From Streptomyces iakyrus (GTDB lineage: Bacteria > Actinomycetota > Actinomycetes > Streptomycetales > Streptomycetaceae), in the NCBI RefSeq assembly GCF_000717055.1, contig NZ_JNXI01000003.1, positions 186,001 to 250,000 of the forward strand: 64,000 nt of DNA, written 5' to 3'. Each line of letters opens with the position of its first letter. The stretch's first letter is position 1. Below the pieces are notes generated by a model that saw nothing but the letters and a program-made list of their open reading frames with translations, was not told the origin of the DNA and made no database searches. Of the stretch, positions 33,922 through 42,554 are shown piece after piece. The position numbers and the translations under genes are program-made.

Positions 33922-35139
33922 GTGCCGCAAATAAACAAACCCCGAACGCACAAGGACGTGCCGGGTCACAGCAGCTCCCTCACCCGGCTCCGGATCGCCC
34001 TCACCGTCTTCTTCGCCCTCGACGGCTTCGTCTTCGCCGGCTGGGTCGTGCGCATCCCCGCCATCAAGGCGCAGACCGGCGCCTCCGCCAGTGCCCTCGG
34101 CCTCGCCCTCCTGGGCGTCTCCGCCGGGGCCGTCGTCTCCATGACTCTCACGGGGCGCCTGTGCCGCCGCTTCGGGAACCACCGGGTCACGGTGGTCTGC
34201 GCCGTCCTGCTCTCCCTGAGCGTCGCCCTGCCCCCGCTGACCCACTCGGCGCTCGCGCTGGGCCTGGTCCTGCTGCTCTTCGGGGCCGCGTACGGCGGGA
34301 TCAACGTGGCCTTCAACAGCGCGGCCGTCGAGCTGGTGGCCGCGCTGCGGCGGCCGGTCATGCCGAGCTTCCACGCGGCGTTCAGCCTGGGCGGCATGGT
34401 CGGAGCGGGGCTGGGCGGGCTGGTCGCGGGGGTCCTCTCCCCCACGCGGCACCTGCTGCTGCTCACCCTCGTCGGCCTGGTCGTGACCGCCGCGGCGGGC
34501 CCCACGCTCCTGCGGCACGAGCCACCGGCGCCTCCGGAGCGGGACCTGCCCGCCGAAGGCGCCCCGCGCCGCCTGGACGGCCGCACCCGGGGACTGGTGA
34601 TCGTATTCGGCGTGATCGCGGGGTGCACCGCGTACGGCGAGGGGGCGCTGGCCGACTGGGGCGCCCTGCACCTCGAACAGGACCTGCACGCCTCGGCGGG
34701 CGCGGCGGCCGCGGGCTACTCCTGCTTCGCGCTCGCCATGACGGTGGGACGCCTGAGCGGCACGACGCTGCTGGAACGCCTCGGGCGGACCCGGACCGTC
34801 GCCGCCGGCGGCACCACCGCGGCGGCCGGAATGCTGCTCGGCTCCCTCGCCCCCTCCCTCTGGGCGGCCCTCCTCGGATACGCGATCACGGGCATCGGCC
34901 TCGCGAACCTCTTCCCCGTGGCGGTGGAACGCGCGGGCGCACTCGCCGGCCCCGGCGGCGTCGCCACGGCCTCCACGCTCGGCTATGGGGGCATGCTCCT
35001 CGGCCCGCCCGCGATCGGCTTCATGGCGGACTGGTTCACCCTGCCGGCCGCGCTGACCAGCGTGGCGGTGCTGGCGGCGGTGGCGGCGGTCGTAGGGGCG
35101 CTGGTGGAAGCGGCCGCCCGGCGCGCGGCCGGGGGCTGA
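33922..35139 (+). CDS. MFS transporter
   Basis: The 405-residue protein has 12 membrane helices and MFS-type motifs (GRLCRRFGNHRVTVV after helix 2, GRLSGTTLLERLGRTRTVAAG after helix 8). It resembles the YbjJ-like group of MFS proteins. The substrate is unknown. The GTG start fits a leaderless transcript from the promoter just upstream. Confidence 0.88.
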   Translation: MPQINKPRTHKDVPGHSSSLTRLRIALTVFFALDGFVFAGWVVRIPAIKAQTGASASALGLALLGVSAGAVVSMTLTGRLCRRFGNHRVTVVCAVLLSLSVALPPLTHSALALGLVLLLFGAAYGGINVAFNSAAVELVAALRRPVMPSFHAAFSLGGMVGAGLGGLVAGVLSPTRHLLLLTLVGLVVTAAAGPTLLRHEPPAPPERDLPAEGAPRRLDGRTRGLVIVFGVIAGCTAYGEGALADWGALHLEQDLHASAGAAAAGYSCFALAMTVGRLSGTTLLERLGRTRTVAAGGTTAAAGMLLGSLAPSLWAALLGYAITGIGLANLFPVAVERAGALAGPGGVATASTLGYGGMLLGPPAIGFMADWFTLPAALTSVAVLAAVAAVVGALVEAAARRAAGG

Positions 35140-35191
35140 AGGGGAGACGCTGCCAGGGGGGATGCCGGTGATCCTGGGTACCCGTGGCCAC

Positions 35192-35210
35192 GCCCGTGGT
35201 GATCACGGGC
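35192..35210. terminator. Short hairpin after the MFS gene
   Basis: GCCCGTG at 35192-35198 pairs with CACGGGC at 35204-35210 around a five-base loop, 53 bases after the MFS stop. It could equally be part of the promoter region of the next gene. Confidence 0.4.
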
Positions 35211-35238
35211 CGTACGACGTGCACAAGGAGGCAGACCC

Positions 35239-36117
35239 GTGACCGAACAGCAGCACCCCGGCGAGCAGCACCCGACCCCGGAGTTTCCCTCCCAGGACCA
35301 GCCGCACCCCGGCTGGACGGGGCCCATGGACCCGCCCCCGGACCACGGTGAGGAGTCCTACCGGGGCAGTGGCCGGCTGGCCGGCCGCAAGGCCGTGATC
35401 ACCGGCGGGGACTCCGGTATCGGCCGAGCGGTCGCCCTCGCGTTCGCCCGCGAGGGAGCCGACGTGCTCTTCACCCATCTGGATGACGAGAAGGACGACG
35501 CCGCCGAGACGGCCCGGCTCGTCGAGGCGGCCGGCCGCCGTGCGGTGCCCGTCTCGTGCGACGTCCGGGAGGAGGAGAACTGCCGGGCGCTGATCGAGCG
35601 GGCCGTGGACGAGTTCGGCCGGATCGACATCCTCGTGAACAACGCGGCCTACCAGATGTCCCAGCCCGACGGCATCGAGGCGATCACCACCGAGCAGTTC
35701 GACCGGGTGCTGCGCACCAACCTGTACGGCATGTTCTGGCTGTGCAAGCTGGCCCTGCCGCACATCCCCGAGGGCGGCAGCATCATCAACTCCACGTCGG
35801 TGCAGGCGTACAAGCCGAGTCCGCATCTGCTGGACTACGCGACGACGAAGGGCGCGATCGTCACGTTCACGCAGGGGCTGGCGCAGATGCTGATCGAGAA
35901 GGGCATCCGCGTCAACGCGGTGGCGCCGGGCCCGGTGTGGACGCCGCTGATCCCGGCGACCCTGCCGGACACCCAGACGTTCGGCAAGCAGGCCCCCATC
36001 GGACGGCCCGCGCAGCCGGCCGAGATGGCTCCGGCGTACGTCTTCCTCGCCTCGCAGGAGGCGTCGTACATCACCGCCGAGATCGTCAACGCGACGGGCG
36101 GGACGCCGCTGCCGTGA
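35239..36117 (+). CDS. Short-chain dehydrogenase/reductase
   Basis: The 292-residue protein carries a Pro/Gln/His-rich 45-residue N-terminal extension, then an SDR domain: cofactor motif TGGDSGIGRA, NNAA, Ser in NSTSVQAY and the YxxxK pair DYATTKGA. This matches the YghA/YhdF-type glucose/aldehyde-like SDRs, whose N-terminal tail is characteristic. It probably reduces or oxidises an aldehyde or alcohol with NAD(P). The GTG start follows AAGGAGG. It may belong to a stress response, as relatives often do. Confidence 0.92.
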   Translation: MTEQQHPGEQHPTPEFPSQDQPHPGWTGPMDPPPDHGEESYRGSGRLAGRKAVITGGDSGIGRAVALAFAREGADVLFTHLDDEKDDAAETARLVEAAGRRAVPVSCDVREEENCRALIERAVDEFGRIDILVNNAAYQMSQPDGIEAITTEQFDRVLRTNLYGMFWLCKLALPHIPEGGSIINSTSVQAYKPSPHLLDYATTKGAIVTFTQGLAQMLIEKGIRVNAVAPGPVWTPLIPATLPDTQTFGKQAPIGRPAQPAEMAPAYVFLASQEASYITAEIVNATGGTPLP

Positions 36118-36172
36118 TCCTCGTCTGAAATTCCGGGGCCCGGAGGACACCGCGTGCGGCAGACTCGGCGCC

Positions 36173-36901
36173 ATGGAGACCGCCGAGTTCCTTCGAGCAC
36201 TGGAGACGGAAGGCCGGCTGCTGGCCGCGGCCGCCGAGGAGGCCGGGACCGACGCCAAGGTGCCGACGTGCCCCGGGTGGCAGGTGCGCGATCTGTTGCG
36301 GCATACGGGCGCCGTGCACCGCTGGGCCGCCGCGTTCGTCGCGGAGCAGCTCACCGAGCGCCGTCCGCTGGTCGAACCCACCGGCCTGGACGGCGCGGAG
36401 CTCGTGTCCTGGTACCGCGACAGCCACCGGCACCTGGTCGGCACGCTGGCCGGTGCGTCGCCCGACGTGGAGTGCTTCGCCTTCCTGCCCGCGCCGTCGC
36501 CGCTGGCCTTCTGGGCCCGTCGGCAGGCGCACGAGACGGCCGTGCACCGGGTCGACGCCGAGTCCGCGCGCGGGGGCAGCCCGACCGGCGTCACCCCCGA
36601 GTTCGCCACCGACGGCATCGACGAACTGCTGCGCGGCTTCCACGCCCGCTCCAGGAGCCGGGTGCGCACCCCCGGGCCGCGCGTCCTGCGGGTCCGCACG
36701 GAGGACACCGGCGTGGTGTGGACCGTACGGCTGTCGCCGGAGCCGCCCGTGACGACGCGGGACGCCTCCGGCGAGGCCGAGTGCGAACTGTCCGGTCCGG
36801 CCGAGGAGTTGTACCTGGCACTGTGGAACCGGGCTCCGCTGCCGAAGGCCACCGGCGACCAGGCGCTGGCCGCGCTGTGGCGGGAGGCGTCGGCGATCTG
36901 A
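36173..36901 (+). CDS. Maleylpyruvate isomerase/mycothiol-dependent DinB-fold protein
   Basis: The 242-residue protein has the MDMPI N-terminal four-helix domain (ETEGRLLAAAAEEAGTDAKVPTCPGWQVRDLLRHTGAVHRWAA split by motifs CPGW and HTGAVHRW) with three His positions for a metal (HTG, HRW and QAHETAVHRVDAE), and a small C-terminal domain. Members use mycothiol as cofactor or substrate. No ribosome site is evident; CAGACT seven bases before the ATG could be a weak -10 box. Confidence 0.85.
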   Translation: METAEFLRALETEGRLLAAAAEEAGTDAKVPTCPGWQVRDLLRHTGAVHRWAAAFVAEQLTERRPLVEPTGLDGAELVSWYRDSHRHLVGTLAGASPDVECFAFLPAPSPLAFWARRQAHETAVHRVDAESARGGSPTGVTPEFATDGIDELLRGFHARSRSRVRTPGPRVLRVRTEDTGVVWTVRLSPEPPVTTRDASGEAECELSGPAEELYLALWNRAPLPKATGDQALAALWREASAI

Positions 36902-36937
36902 ACAGCCGCCGGCCGGTGATCAGCCGTCAGCGGCCGA

Positions 36938-37330
36938 TCAGCCGTCGGTGAGCATCCGCGCCAGCACCGCGCGCTGCACGGGAAGCACCTCGCCGTGCAG
37001 CGCGCGCCCCTTCGCCGTGAGGCAGACCTTCACGCCGCGCCGGTCCTCGGAGCACATGCCGCGCTCGACAAGGCCCTCCTTCTCCAGCCGGGCGATCAGC
37101 CGCGACAGCGCGCTCTGGCTCAGATGGACCCGCTCGGAGATCTCCTGGACGCGGTAAGACGGCGTGCCCTTAGGCGTGCGGCACCCGGCGAGGACGTCGA
37201 GCACCTCGAAGTCGCTGGCGCACAGGCCGTGGCCGTGCAGCGCACGGTCGAGTTCGCACTGTGTCCGCGCATGCAGCGCCAGAATGTCCCGCCACTGTTC
37301 CACGAGCGCCTGCTCGGCCTGCTGAGCCAT
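36938..37330 (-). CDS. MarR-family repressor
   Basis: The 130-residue protein has a MarR winged helix (SYRVQEISERVHLSQSALSRLIARLEKEGLVERGMCSEDRRGVKV). The start MAQQAEQALVEQW at 37330 is chosen because the longer reading from 37402 would translate through the operator. It is divergent from a DHA2-type MFS exporter and most likely represses it until a ligand binds. Confidence 0.9.
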   Translation of the reverse strand: MAQQAEQALVEQWRDILALHARTQCELDRALHGHGLCASDFEVLDVLAGCRTPKGTPSYRVQEISERVHLSQSALSRLIARLEKEGLVERGMCSEDRRGVKVCLTAKGRALHGEVLPVQRAVLARMLTDG

Positions 37331-37375
37331 GCGCCGCACCGTAACAGAGAACCGAGATTGTTGCACCTGAATTAA

Positions 37376-37409
37376 ATGCATTTGCATCTCATGCATACGC
37401 ATGTAGTGT
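37376..37409 (+). promoter_or_regulatory. Direct-repeat operator and -10 box of the MFS exporter
   Basis: ATGCATTTGCAT (37376-37387) and ATGCATACGCAT (37391-37402) are near-identical 12-bp repeats with a 15-bp period. TAGTGT at 37404-37409 is a good -10 box, seven bases before the ATG at 37417. MarR bound to the repeats would cover the promoter. Confidence 0.7.
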
Positions 37410-37416
37410 CCGGGGC

Positions 37417-38910
37417 ATGACCTCTCCGCTCATCTCCCCGGCGTCCGAAGGACGTTGGACGCCACGGCTCTGGGGCACCCTGCTCGTGCTCTGCGCCGCG
37501 ATGTTCCTGGACGCGCTGGACGTGTCCATGGTCGGCGTCGCCCTGCCGTCCATCGGTGCCGACCTCGGCCTGTCGACCTCGGCGCTGCAATGGATCGTCA
37601 GCGGCTACATCCTGGGCTACGGCGGACTGCTGCTCCTCGGCGGCCGCGCCGCCGACCTGCTGGGCCGGCGCCAGGTCTTCCTGGTGGCCCTCGGCGTCTT
37701 CGCGCTCGCCTCGCTGCTCGGCGGTCTCGTCGACTCCGGTCCGCTGCTCATCGCCAGCCGCTTCATCAAGGGCCTGAGCGCGGCCTTCACGGCCCCGGCC
37801 GGCCTGTCGATCATCACCACGACGTTTCCCGAAGGCCCCCTGCGCAACCGCGCCCTGGCCATCTACACCACCTGCGGAGCCACCGGCTACTCGATGGGGC
37901 TGGTCTTCTCCGGCCTGCTCACGGAGGCCAGCTGGCGGCTCACCATGCTCCTGCCCGCCCCCGTCGCGCTGATCGCCCTGTTCGTCGGCATGAAGCTGCT
38001 GCCGCGCACCGAGCGCGAGCGCGGCCGGGGCGGCTACGACGTCCCCGGCGCCGTCCTCGGCACCGCCTCGATGCTGCTGCTCGTCTTCACCGTCGTCGAG
38101 GCGCCCGAGGTGGGCTGGGGCTCGGCCCGCACCGTCCTGTCCTTCGCCGCGGTGGCCGTTCTCCTGGCGGCCTTCGTGGCCGTCGAGCGGCGCAGTCCCA
38201 GCCCGCTGATCCGGCTCGGCGTGCTGCGTTCGGGGCCGCAAGTGCGGGCCCAGCTGGGCGCGTTGACGTTCGTCGGCAGCTACATCGGCTTCCAGTTCCT
38301 GGTGACGCTGTACATGCAGCAGTTGCTCGGCTGGTCCGCGCTGCACACGGCCCTTGCCTTCCTGCCGGCGGGCGCGCTGGTGGCACTGTCGGCGACGAAG
38401 GTCGGAGCCGTCATCGACCGCTTCGGCACGGCCCGGCTGATGGTGCTGGGCTTCGCGCTGATGGTCACCGGGTACGTGCTGTTCCTGCGCATCGACCTCG
38501 ACCCGGTCTACGCGGCGGTGATCCTGCCGACGATGCTGCTGGTCGGCTCCGGCTTCGCACTGACCTTCCCGTCCCTCAACGTCCAGGCCACCAACGGTGT
38601 GGACGAGCACGAGCAGGGCATGGTCTCCGGGCTGCTCAACACCTCGGTCCAGGTCGGTGGCGCGATCTTCCTCGCCGTGGTGACGGCGGTGGTGACCGCG
38701 AACTCCCCCGAGGGCGGCACCCCCTCTCCGCAGGCCGTCCTGGACAGTTACCGGCCCGGCCTGGTGGTCGTGACGCTCGTCGCCTTCGCGGGCCTGCTGA
38801 TCACCCTCACGGGCCTGCGGCCCCGCCGGGACCGGCCGTCCTCCGGACCGTCCGTCGTCGTCGCCAAGTCCACCCCGAAGGAGGCGGAGCGCGTCGCCGT
38901 CCGCGACTAG
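37417..38910 (+). CDS. DHA2-family MFS drug exporter (14 helices)
   Basis: The 497-residue protein has 14 membrane segments and the DHA2 motifs LDALDVSMVGVALPSIGADLG, WIVSGYILGYGGLLLLGGRAADLLGRR and the motif C region GYSMGLVFSG. It probably exports a toxic compound or antibiotic using the proton gradient. The divergent MarR gene and the repeats over its promoter indicate substrate-induced expression. The transcript appears leaderless. Confidence 0.92.
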   Translation: MTSPLISPASEGRWTPRLWGTLLVLCAAMFLDALDVSMVGVALPSIGADLGLSTSALQWIVSGYILGYGGLLLLGGRAADLLGRRQVFLVALGVFALASLLGGLVDSGPLLIASRFIKGLSAAFTAPAGLSIITTTFPEGPLRNRALAIYTTCGATGYSMGLVFSGLLTEASWRLTMLLPAPVALIALFVGMKLLPRTERERGRGGYDVPGAVLGTASMLLLVFTVVEAPEVGWGSARTVLSFAAVAVLLAAFVAVERRSPSPLIRLGVLRSGPQVRAQLGALTFVGSYIGFQFLVTLYMQQLLGWSALHTALAFLPAGALVALSATKVGAVIDRFGTARLMVLGFALMVTGYVLFLRIDLDPVYAAVILPTMLLVGSGFALTFPSLNVQATNGVDEHEQGMVSGLLNTSVQVGGAIFLAVVTAVVTANSPEGGTPSPQAVLDSYRPGLVVVTLVAFAGLLITLTGLRPRRDRPSSGPSVVVAKSTPKEAERVAVRD

Positions 38911-38936
38911 CGCAACCCGGGGGACCGCCTCCGACC

Positions 38937-38972
38937 GTGCGCCCGGCGGGCCGCCTTGCCCGCCGGGCGCAC
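38937..38972. terminator. Strong terminator after the MFS exporter
   Basis: A 15-bp perfect stem pairs 38937-38951 with 38958-38972 around a six-base loop; TTT follows at 38978. Confidence 0.88.
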
Positions 38973-38990
38973 CCCTGTTTCACTCGCCGT

Positions 38991-39275
38991 ATGACCAGCA
39001 ACGGGGGACGGCGTACACAGGCCGAACGGGACGCGATCACCGTCGAGATCGGATACGCGCTGTGCAGCGCGGCCTTCGCGGCGGCGGTGGTGTTCGGGGC
39101 CGTGGCCGGGCCCGCGCTGCTCTTCGACCTGCCGGAGACGCCGGAGCGCCTGCTGCCGCGCTTCGGTCTGGTGCTCGCGCTGGTGCTCTTCGCCGTCCGG
39201 GTCGTCAGCGTGCTGGTCCGGTTCCGGAAGGCCGGTCAGCCCAGCCAGCCTGGCCGCACCAGCCCCGACTCGTAG
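38991..39275 (+). CDS. Small two-helix membrane protein (DUF6332-like)
   Basis: The 94-residue protein begins MTSNGGRRTQAERDAITVEIGYALCSAAF and has two membrane helices (about 20-42 and 58-80) with a charged C-terminus. It resembles a small Streptomyces family that I believe is DUF6332; this is from memory. Its last 40 bases overlap the convergent response-regulator gene. No ribosome site is visible. Confidence 0.65.
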   Translation: MTSNGGRRTQAERDAITVEIGYALCSAAFAAAVVFGAVAGPALLFDLPETPERLLPRFGLVLALVLFAVRVVSVLVRFRKAGQPSQPGRTSPDS

Positions 39276-39901
39276 GCGAGCACGACCAGTTGGGCCCGGT
39301 CGCGGGCGCCGAGCTTCACCATCGTGCGGCTGACGTGGGTCTTCGCGGTGAGCGGGCTGACGACCAGGCGGCGGGCGATCTCCTCGTTGGACAGGCCGAT
39401 CCCGACCAGCGCCATCACCTCCCGCTCCCGCTCGGTGAGCCGGGCCAGGGCGCCGGCCGCCGCCGGTTCCTTGGAGCGGGAGGCGAACTCGGAGATCAGC
39501 CGCCGGGTGACGCCCGGCGACAGCAGGGCATCGCCTGCGACCACCGCCCGTACGGCGCGCAGGAGTTCGTCCGGCTCGGTGTCCTTGACCAGGAAGCCGG
39601 AGGCACCGGAGCGGATCGCCTCGAAGACGTACTCGTCGAGCTCGAAGGTGGTGAGCATGACGACCCTGACGTCCTTCAGACCGGGGTCGCCGGTCACCTG
39701 CCGGGTCGCGGCGAGGCCGTCGAGGGCGGGCATGCGGATGTCCATCAGGACCACGTCGGGCCGCAGTTCGCGGATGCGGCGCACGGCCTCCGCACCATCG
39801 GCGGCCTCCGCGGCCACCTCGATGTCGGGCTGCGCGTCGAGCAGCGCCCGGAACCCCGCCCGTACCAGTGCCTGGTCGTCGGCGAGCAGTACGCGGATCA
39901 C
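39236..39901 (-). CDS. NarL/LuxR-type response regulator
   Basis: The 221-residue protein has a receiver domain with acidic pair DD near residues 8-9, phospho-acceptor Asp in VVLMDIRMP and Lys in FLVKDTEP, then a C-terminal LuxR HTH (LTEREREVMALVGIGLSNEEIARRL). Its GTG start overlaps the stop of the histidine kinase by four bases (GTGA), so the pair is translationally coupled. Targets are unknown. Confidence 0.95.
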   Translation of the reverse strand: MIRVLLADDQALVRAGFRALLDAQPDIEVAAEAADGAEAVRRIRELRPDVVLMDIRMPALDGLAATRQVTGDPGLKDVRVVMLTTFELDEYVFEAIRSGASGFLVKDTEPDELLRAVRAVVAGDALLSPGVTRRLISEFASRSKEPAAAGALARLTEREREVMALVGIGLSNEEIARRLVVSPLTAKTHVSRTMVKLGARDRAQLVVLAYESGLVRPGWLG

Positions 39902-41142
39902 CGGTCCTCCTGTGTCGGTCCGGGAGAGGTGCGGGCGGACGGCGTGAGCGGCAGCACCGCGAGCACCCGGAACCCGCCGTCCGGGCGCGGGCCCGCCTCG
40001 ATGGTGCCACCCAGGGCGGCGGCCCGCTCCCGCATCCCCGCGAGCCCGTTGCCACTGCCACCCGCGTCGTCCCCGGTCGCGGGCCCGTCGTCGTCCACGC
40101 GCAGCCGCAGCACCCGCGCGTCGTGCATCAGGTGCACGCGCGCGTGCCGCGAACCCGAGTGCCGTACGACGTTGGTCAGGGCCTCCTGGACGATCCGGAA
40201 GGCGGCGAGGTCCGTGCCGGGGGCGAGGCGCGGCGGCTTCCCCTCGACGTCGACCGTGAGGCCCGCACCCGCGGCCTGTTCCACCAGTTCGGGCAGCCGG
40301 TCGAGCCCGGGCGCGGGGGCGCGCGGCGCGTCACCGGGTGCGCGCAGCGTGTCGAGCACCTGGCGCACCTCGCCGAGCGCCTCCTTGCTCTGGTCCTTGA
40401 TGGTGGTGAGGGCCGTGCGGGCCTGCTCGGGGTCGGTGTCGAGGAGCGCGAGGCCGACCCCGGCCTGCACGTTGATGACGGAGATGCTGTGGGCGAGGAC
40501 GTCGTGCAGCTCCCGCGCGATCCGCAGCCGCTCCTCGTCGGCCCGGCGCCGCGCGGCCTCGGCACGCCCGGCCCGTTCGCGGACCCACTGCTCGCGCCGG
40601 ACGCGGAACAGTTCCGACACCGCCGCGATGGCCACCAGCCAGGTGGCGACGACGATCTCCTCGCCCCAGGAGACGGCTGAGTCGCCGGACGGCGGCAGCC
40701 ACCGGAAGAGCCAGTGCGCCACCAGGACGTGCCCGGCCCACAGCATGCCCATCGCGGCCCAGGCCGCCCGGCGGTGCCCGGCGACGACGGCGCTGAAGCA
40801 GGCCAGGGCGACGGTCAAGAGCACCGGCCCGTAGGGATACCCGGCCCCCAGATAGACCATGACGGCGGCCGCCGTGCCGAACACCACCGCCACCGGATAC
40901 CGCTTGCGCCACAGCAGCAGCCCCGCGGCCACCACCAGCAGCACCCGTGCGAAGAGATCCAGGTCCGCCCGCTCACCCTGCTGTCCGTGGGCGGCGAAGC
41001 CCGAACCGACCAGGACGAACACGGTCACGAGGACCGTGGAGCGCCAGGGCCAGCGCGTCGCGGGGTGTTCCCACCGGTCCCACGGCGGGGGTCCGTGCCG
41101 CCACCCCTGCGGCGGACCGCTCCGCGCGCGCTGCTCGTCCAT
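39898..41142 (-). CDS. Sensor histidine kinase (DesK/NarX-like HisKA_3 type)
   Basis: The 414-residue protein has four to five N-terminal membrane helices (about 35-155) with hardly any extracellular loop, then a dimerisation and phosphoacceptor helix (RIARELHDVLAHSISVINVQ, with the His in ELHD) and an ATPase domain (FRIVQEALTNVVRHSG, then GLAGMRERAAALGG). The sensor probably detects a membrane or intramembrane signal. The ATG at 41142 is chosen because TAGCGT lies seven bases upstream, suggesting a leaderless transcript. Confidence 0.94.
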   Translation of the reverse strand: MDEQRARSGPPQGWRHGPPPWDRWEHPATRWPWRSTVLVTVFVLVGSGFAAHGQQGERADLDLFARVLLVVAAGLLLWRKRYPVAVVFGTAAAVMVYLGAGYPYGPVLLTVALACFSAVVAGHRRAAWAAMGMLWAGHVLVAHWLFRWLPPSGDSAVSWGEEIVVATWLVAIAAVSELFRVRREQWVRERAGRAEAARRRADEERLRIARELHDVLAHSISVINVQAGVGLALLDTDPEQARTALTTIKDQSKEALGEVRQVLDTLRAPGDAPRAPAPGLDRLPELVEQAAGAGLTVDVEGKPPRLAPGTDLAAFRIVQEALTNVVRHSGSRHARVHLMHDARVLRLRVDDDGPATGDDAGGSGNGLAGMRERAAALGGTIEAGPRPDGGFRVLAVLPLTPSARTSPGPTQEDR

Positions 41143-41149
41143 ACCGGCC

Positions 41150-41155
41150 ACGCTA
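41150..41155 (-). promoter_or_regulatory. -10 box of the histidine-kinase operon
   Basis: TAGCGT on the reverse strand ends seven bases before the ATG at 41142, which fits leaderless transcription. No convincing -35 box was found. Confidence 0.55.
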
Positions 41156-41198
41156 GACGCCACGCCGCCGCAGCCGCGTCACCCCGGCGAGGTGATCA

Positions 41199-41222
41199 CG
41201 CGTACTCCCCGGGAAGTACGCG
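41199..41222. promoter_or_regulatory. Inverted repeat upstream of the two-component operon
   Basis: CGCGTACT at 41199-41206 and AGTACGCG at 41215-41222 are perfect arms around eight bases. It is 45-70 bases upstream of the kinase -10 box and just beyond the end of the convergent-side TetR gene. It may be a response-regulator site or a terminator for TetR. Confidence 0.5.
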
Positions 41223-41241
41223 CGATGAACCGCCCGGTGGC

Positions 41242-41934
41242 CTACCGGGGCCCGGAAGCCAGCCCGGCCCCCCGGGCGAGTTGTCCCACCGCGTGCCGGA
41301 AGAACGTCTCCCGGTCCTCCACGACCCGGTTGAACTGGCCGAACAGCTCGAAGCCGACCAGTCCGTACAGCTGGGCCCAGGCGGCGACGAGGGCCGTGAC
41401 GACCTCCGGGGGGAGGTCGGGAGCGAGGTCGGCGGCCATGCGCTCGGCCTCCGGGCGGAGGTCGTCCGCCATCGCGGGCCGGCCGGGAGCCGGGCCCTGG
41501 TGGGCGTCGCGGGCGATGCCGATGAGCAGCAGGCCGACGCGGGCGGCGGCCGGGACGGTGGTGTCGGGGGCCGTGTAGCCGGGGACGGGCGATCCGTAGA
41601 TCAGCGCGTACTCGTGCGGATGGTCCAGCGCCCAGCCACGCACCGCCTCGCAGACCGAGATCCAGCGCTCGAAGGGCGGGGCCGACGCATCGTGGGCCGC
41701 CTCGGCGCTCTCCCCGAGGGAGTCGTAGGCGTCGATGATGAGAGCGGTCAGCAGGTCGTCACGGCTGGGGAAGTAGCGGTACAGCGCGGAGGAGACCATG
41801 CCGAGCTCACGGGCGACGGCCCGCAGGGAGAGCCGGGCGGCGCCCTGAGCCGCGAGCTGTCTGCGGGCCTCGTCCTTGATGGCCGCGGTGACTTCGATCC
41901 TGGCCCGGGCACGGGCGCCCTGTGCGGTGCTCAT
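41242..41934 (-). CDS. TetR-family regulator
   Basis: The 230-residue protein has a TetR HTH (IEVTAAIKDEARRQLAAQGAARLSLRAVARELGMVSSALYRYFPSRDDLLTALI read as overlapping motifs near residues 12-65) and a TetR_C_33-like ligand domain (RGWALDHPHEYALIYGSPVPGY). It is divergent from a deazaflavin-type oxidoreductase and two palindromes lie between them. The start MSTAQGARARAR is preferred to a reading from 42036 that would cross the operators. Confidence 0.92.
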   Translation of the reverse strand: MSTAQGARARARIEVTAAIKDEARRQLAAQGAARLSLRAVARELGMVSSALYRYFPSRDDLLTALIIDAYDSLGESAEAAHDASAPPFERWISVCEAVRGWALDHPHEYALIYGSPVPGYTAPDTTVPAAARVGLLLIGIARDAHQGPAPGRPAMADDLRPEAERMAADLAPDLPPEVVTALVAAWAQLYGLVGFELFGQFNRVVEDRETFFRHAVGQLARGAGLASGPR

Positions 41935-41995
41935 GCCAGGCAGTCTCCCATGAGAACGGAGCACTGCACACAGAACGGAGCGGTGAACACAAAAG

Positions 41996-42008
41996 AGAGC
42001 ACTGCTCT
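41996..42008. promoter_or_regulatory. TetR operator 1
   Basis: AGAGCACTGCTCT is a perfect 13-base palindrome with a single central base. A weaker related site (GAGCACTGCA) lies near 41959. Confidence 0.65.
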
Positions 42009-42052
42009 TGCGCGGGCAGGGCGGGCTCATGCACACTGACGTCAGAGAGCGA

Positions 42053-42063
42053 GAGCAGTGCTC
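42053..42063. promoter_or_regulatory. TetR operator 2
   Basis: GAGCAGTGCTC repeats the core of operator 1, 56 bp away, and lies about 40 bases before the oxidoreductase start. Confidence 0.6.
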
Positions 42064-42104
42064 ACAGAAGAGAGCGCCGCTTCGCCGCCACCCGAGGGGG
42101 CCCC

Positions 42105-42554
42105 ATGTCCACGCACGTCCAGAAGCCCGGCTGGTTCACCGTCAACGTCTTCAACCGCGTCGTGGCCTGGATGACCCGCCGCGGCATCAGCGTCTGGGGC
42201 TCGCGTGTCCTCGCCGTCCGCGGCCGCAAGAGCGGCCAGTGGCGCACCACCCCGGTCAACCTGCTGACCCTCGACGGCAAGCAGTACCTGGTCGCCCCCC
42301 GCGGCCATGTGCAGTGGACGCACAACATGCGCGCCGCGGGCGGCGGCGAACTGCACCTCGGCAAGCGCGTGGACACCTTCACCGCGGCCGAGGTGGGCGA
42401 CGACGACAAGGCCCCGGTCCTGCGCGCCTACCTCAAGCGCTGGAAGGCGGAGGTCGGGGTCTTCTTCAACGGCGTCGGCCCCGACTCCCCCGACGCCGAA
42501 CTGCGTCGCATCGCCCCCGACCACCCGGTTTTCGAGATCACTCCGGCGAACTGA
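42105..42554 (+). CDS. F420/deazaflavin-dependent nitroreductase-family oxidoreductase (Ddn-like)
   Basis: The 149-residue protein is a small split-barrel enzyme of the Ddn family (VFNRVVAWMTRRGISVWGSRVLAVRGRKSGQWRTTPVNLL, then YLVAPRGHVQWTHNMRAAGG as successive motifs). Members reduce quinones or nitro compounds with F420H2. The ATG follows GAGGGGG. The divergent TetR regulator suggests induction by a toxic compound. Its 3' end overlaps the convergent flavoprotein gene by 17 bases. Confidence 0.9.
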   Translation: MSTHVQKPGWFTVNVFNRVVAWMTRRGISVWGSRVLAVRGRKSGQWRTTPVNLLTLDGKQYLVAPRGHVQWTHNMRAAGGGELHLGKRVDTFTAAEVGDDDKAPVLRAYLKRWKAEVGVFFNGVGPDSPDAELRRIAPDHPVFEITPAN

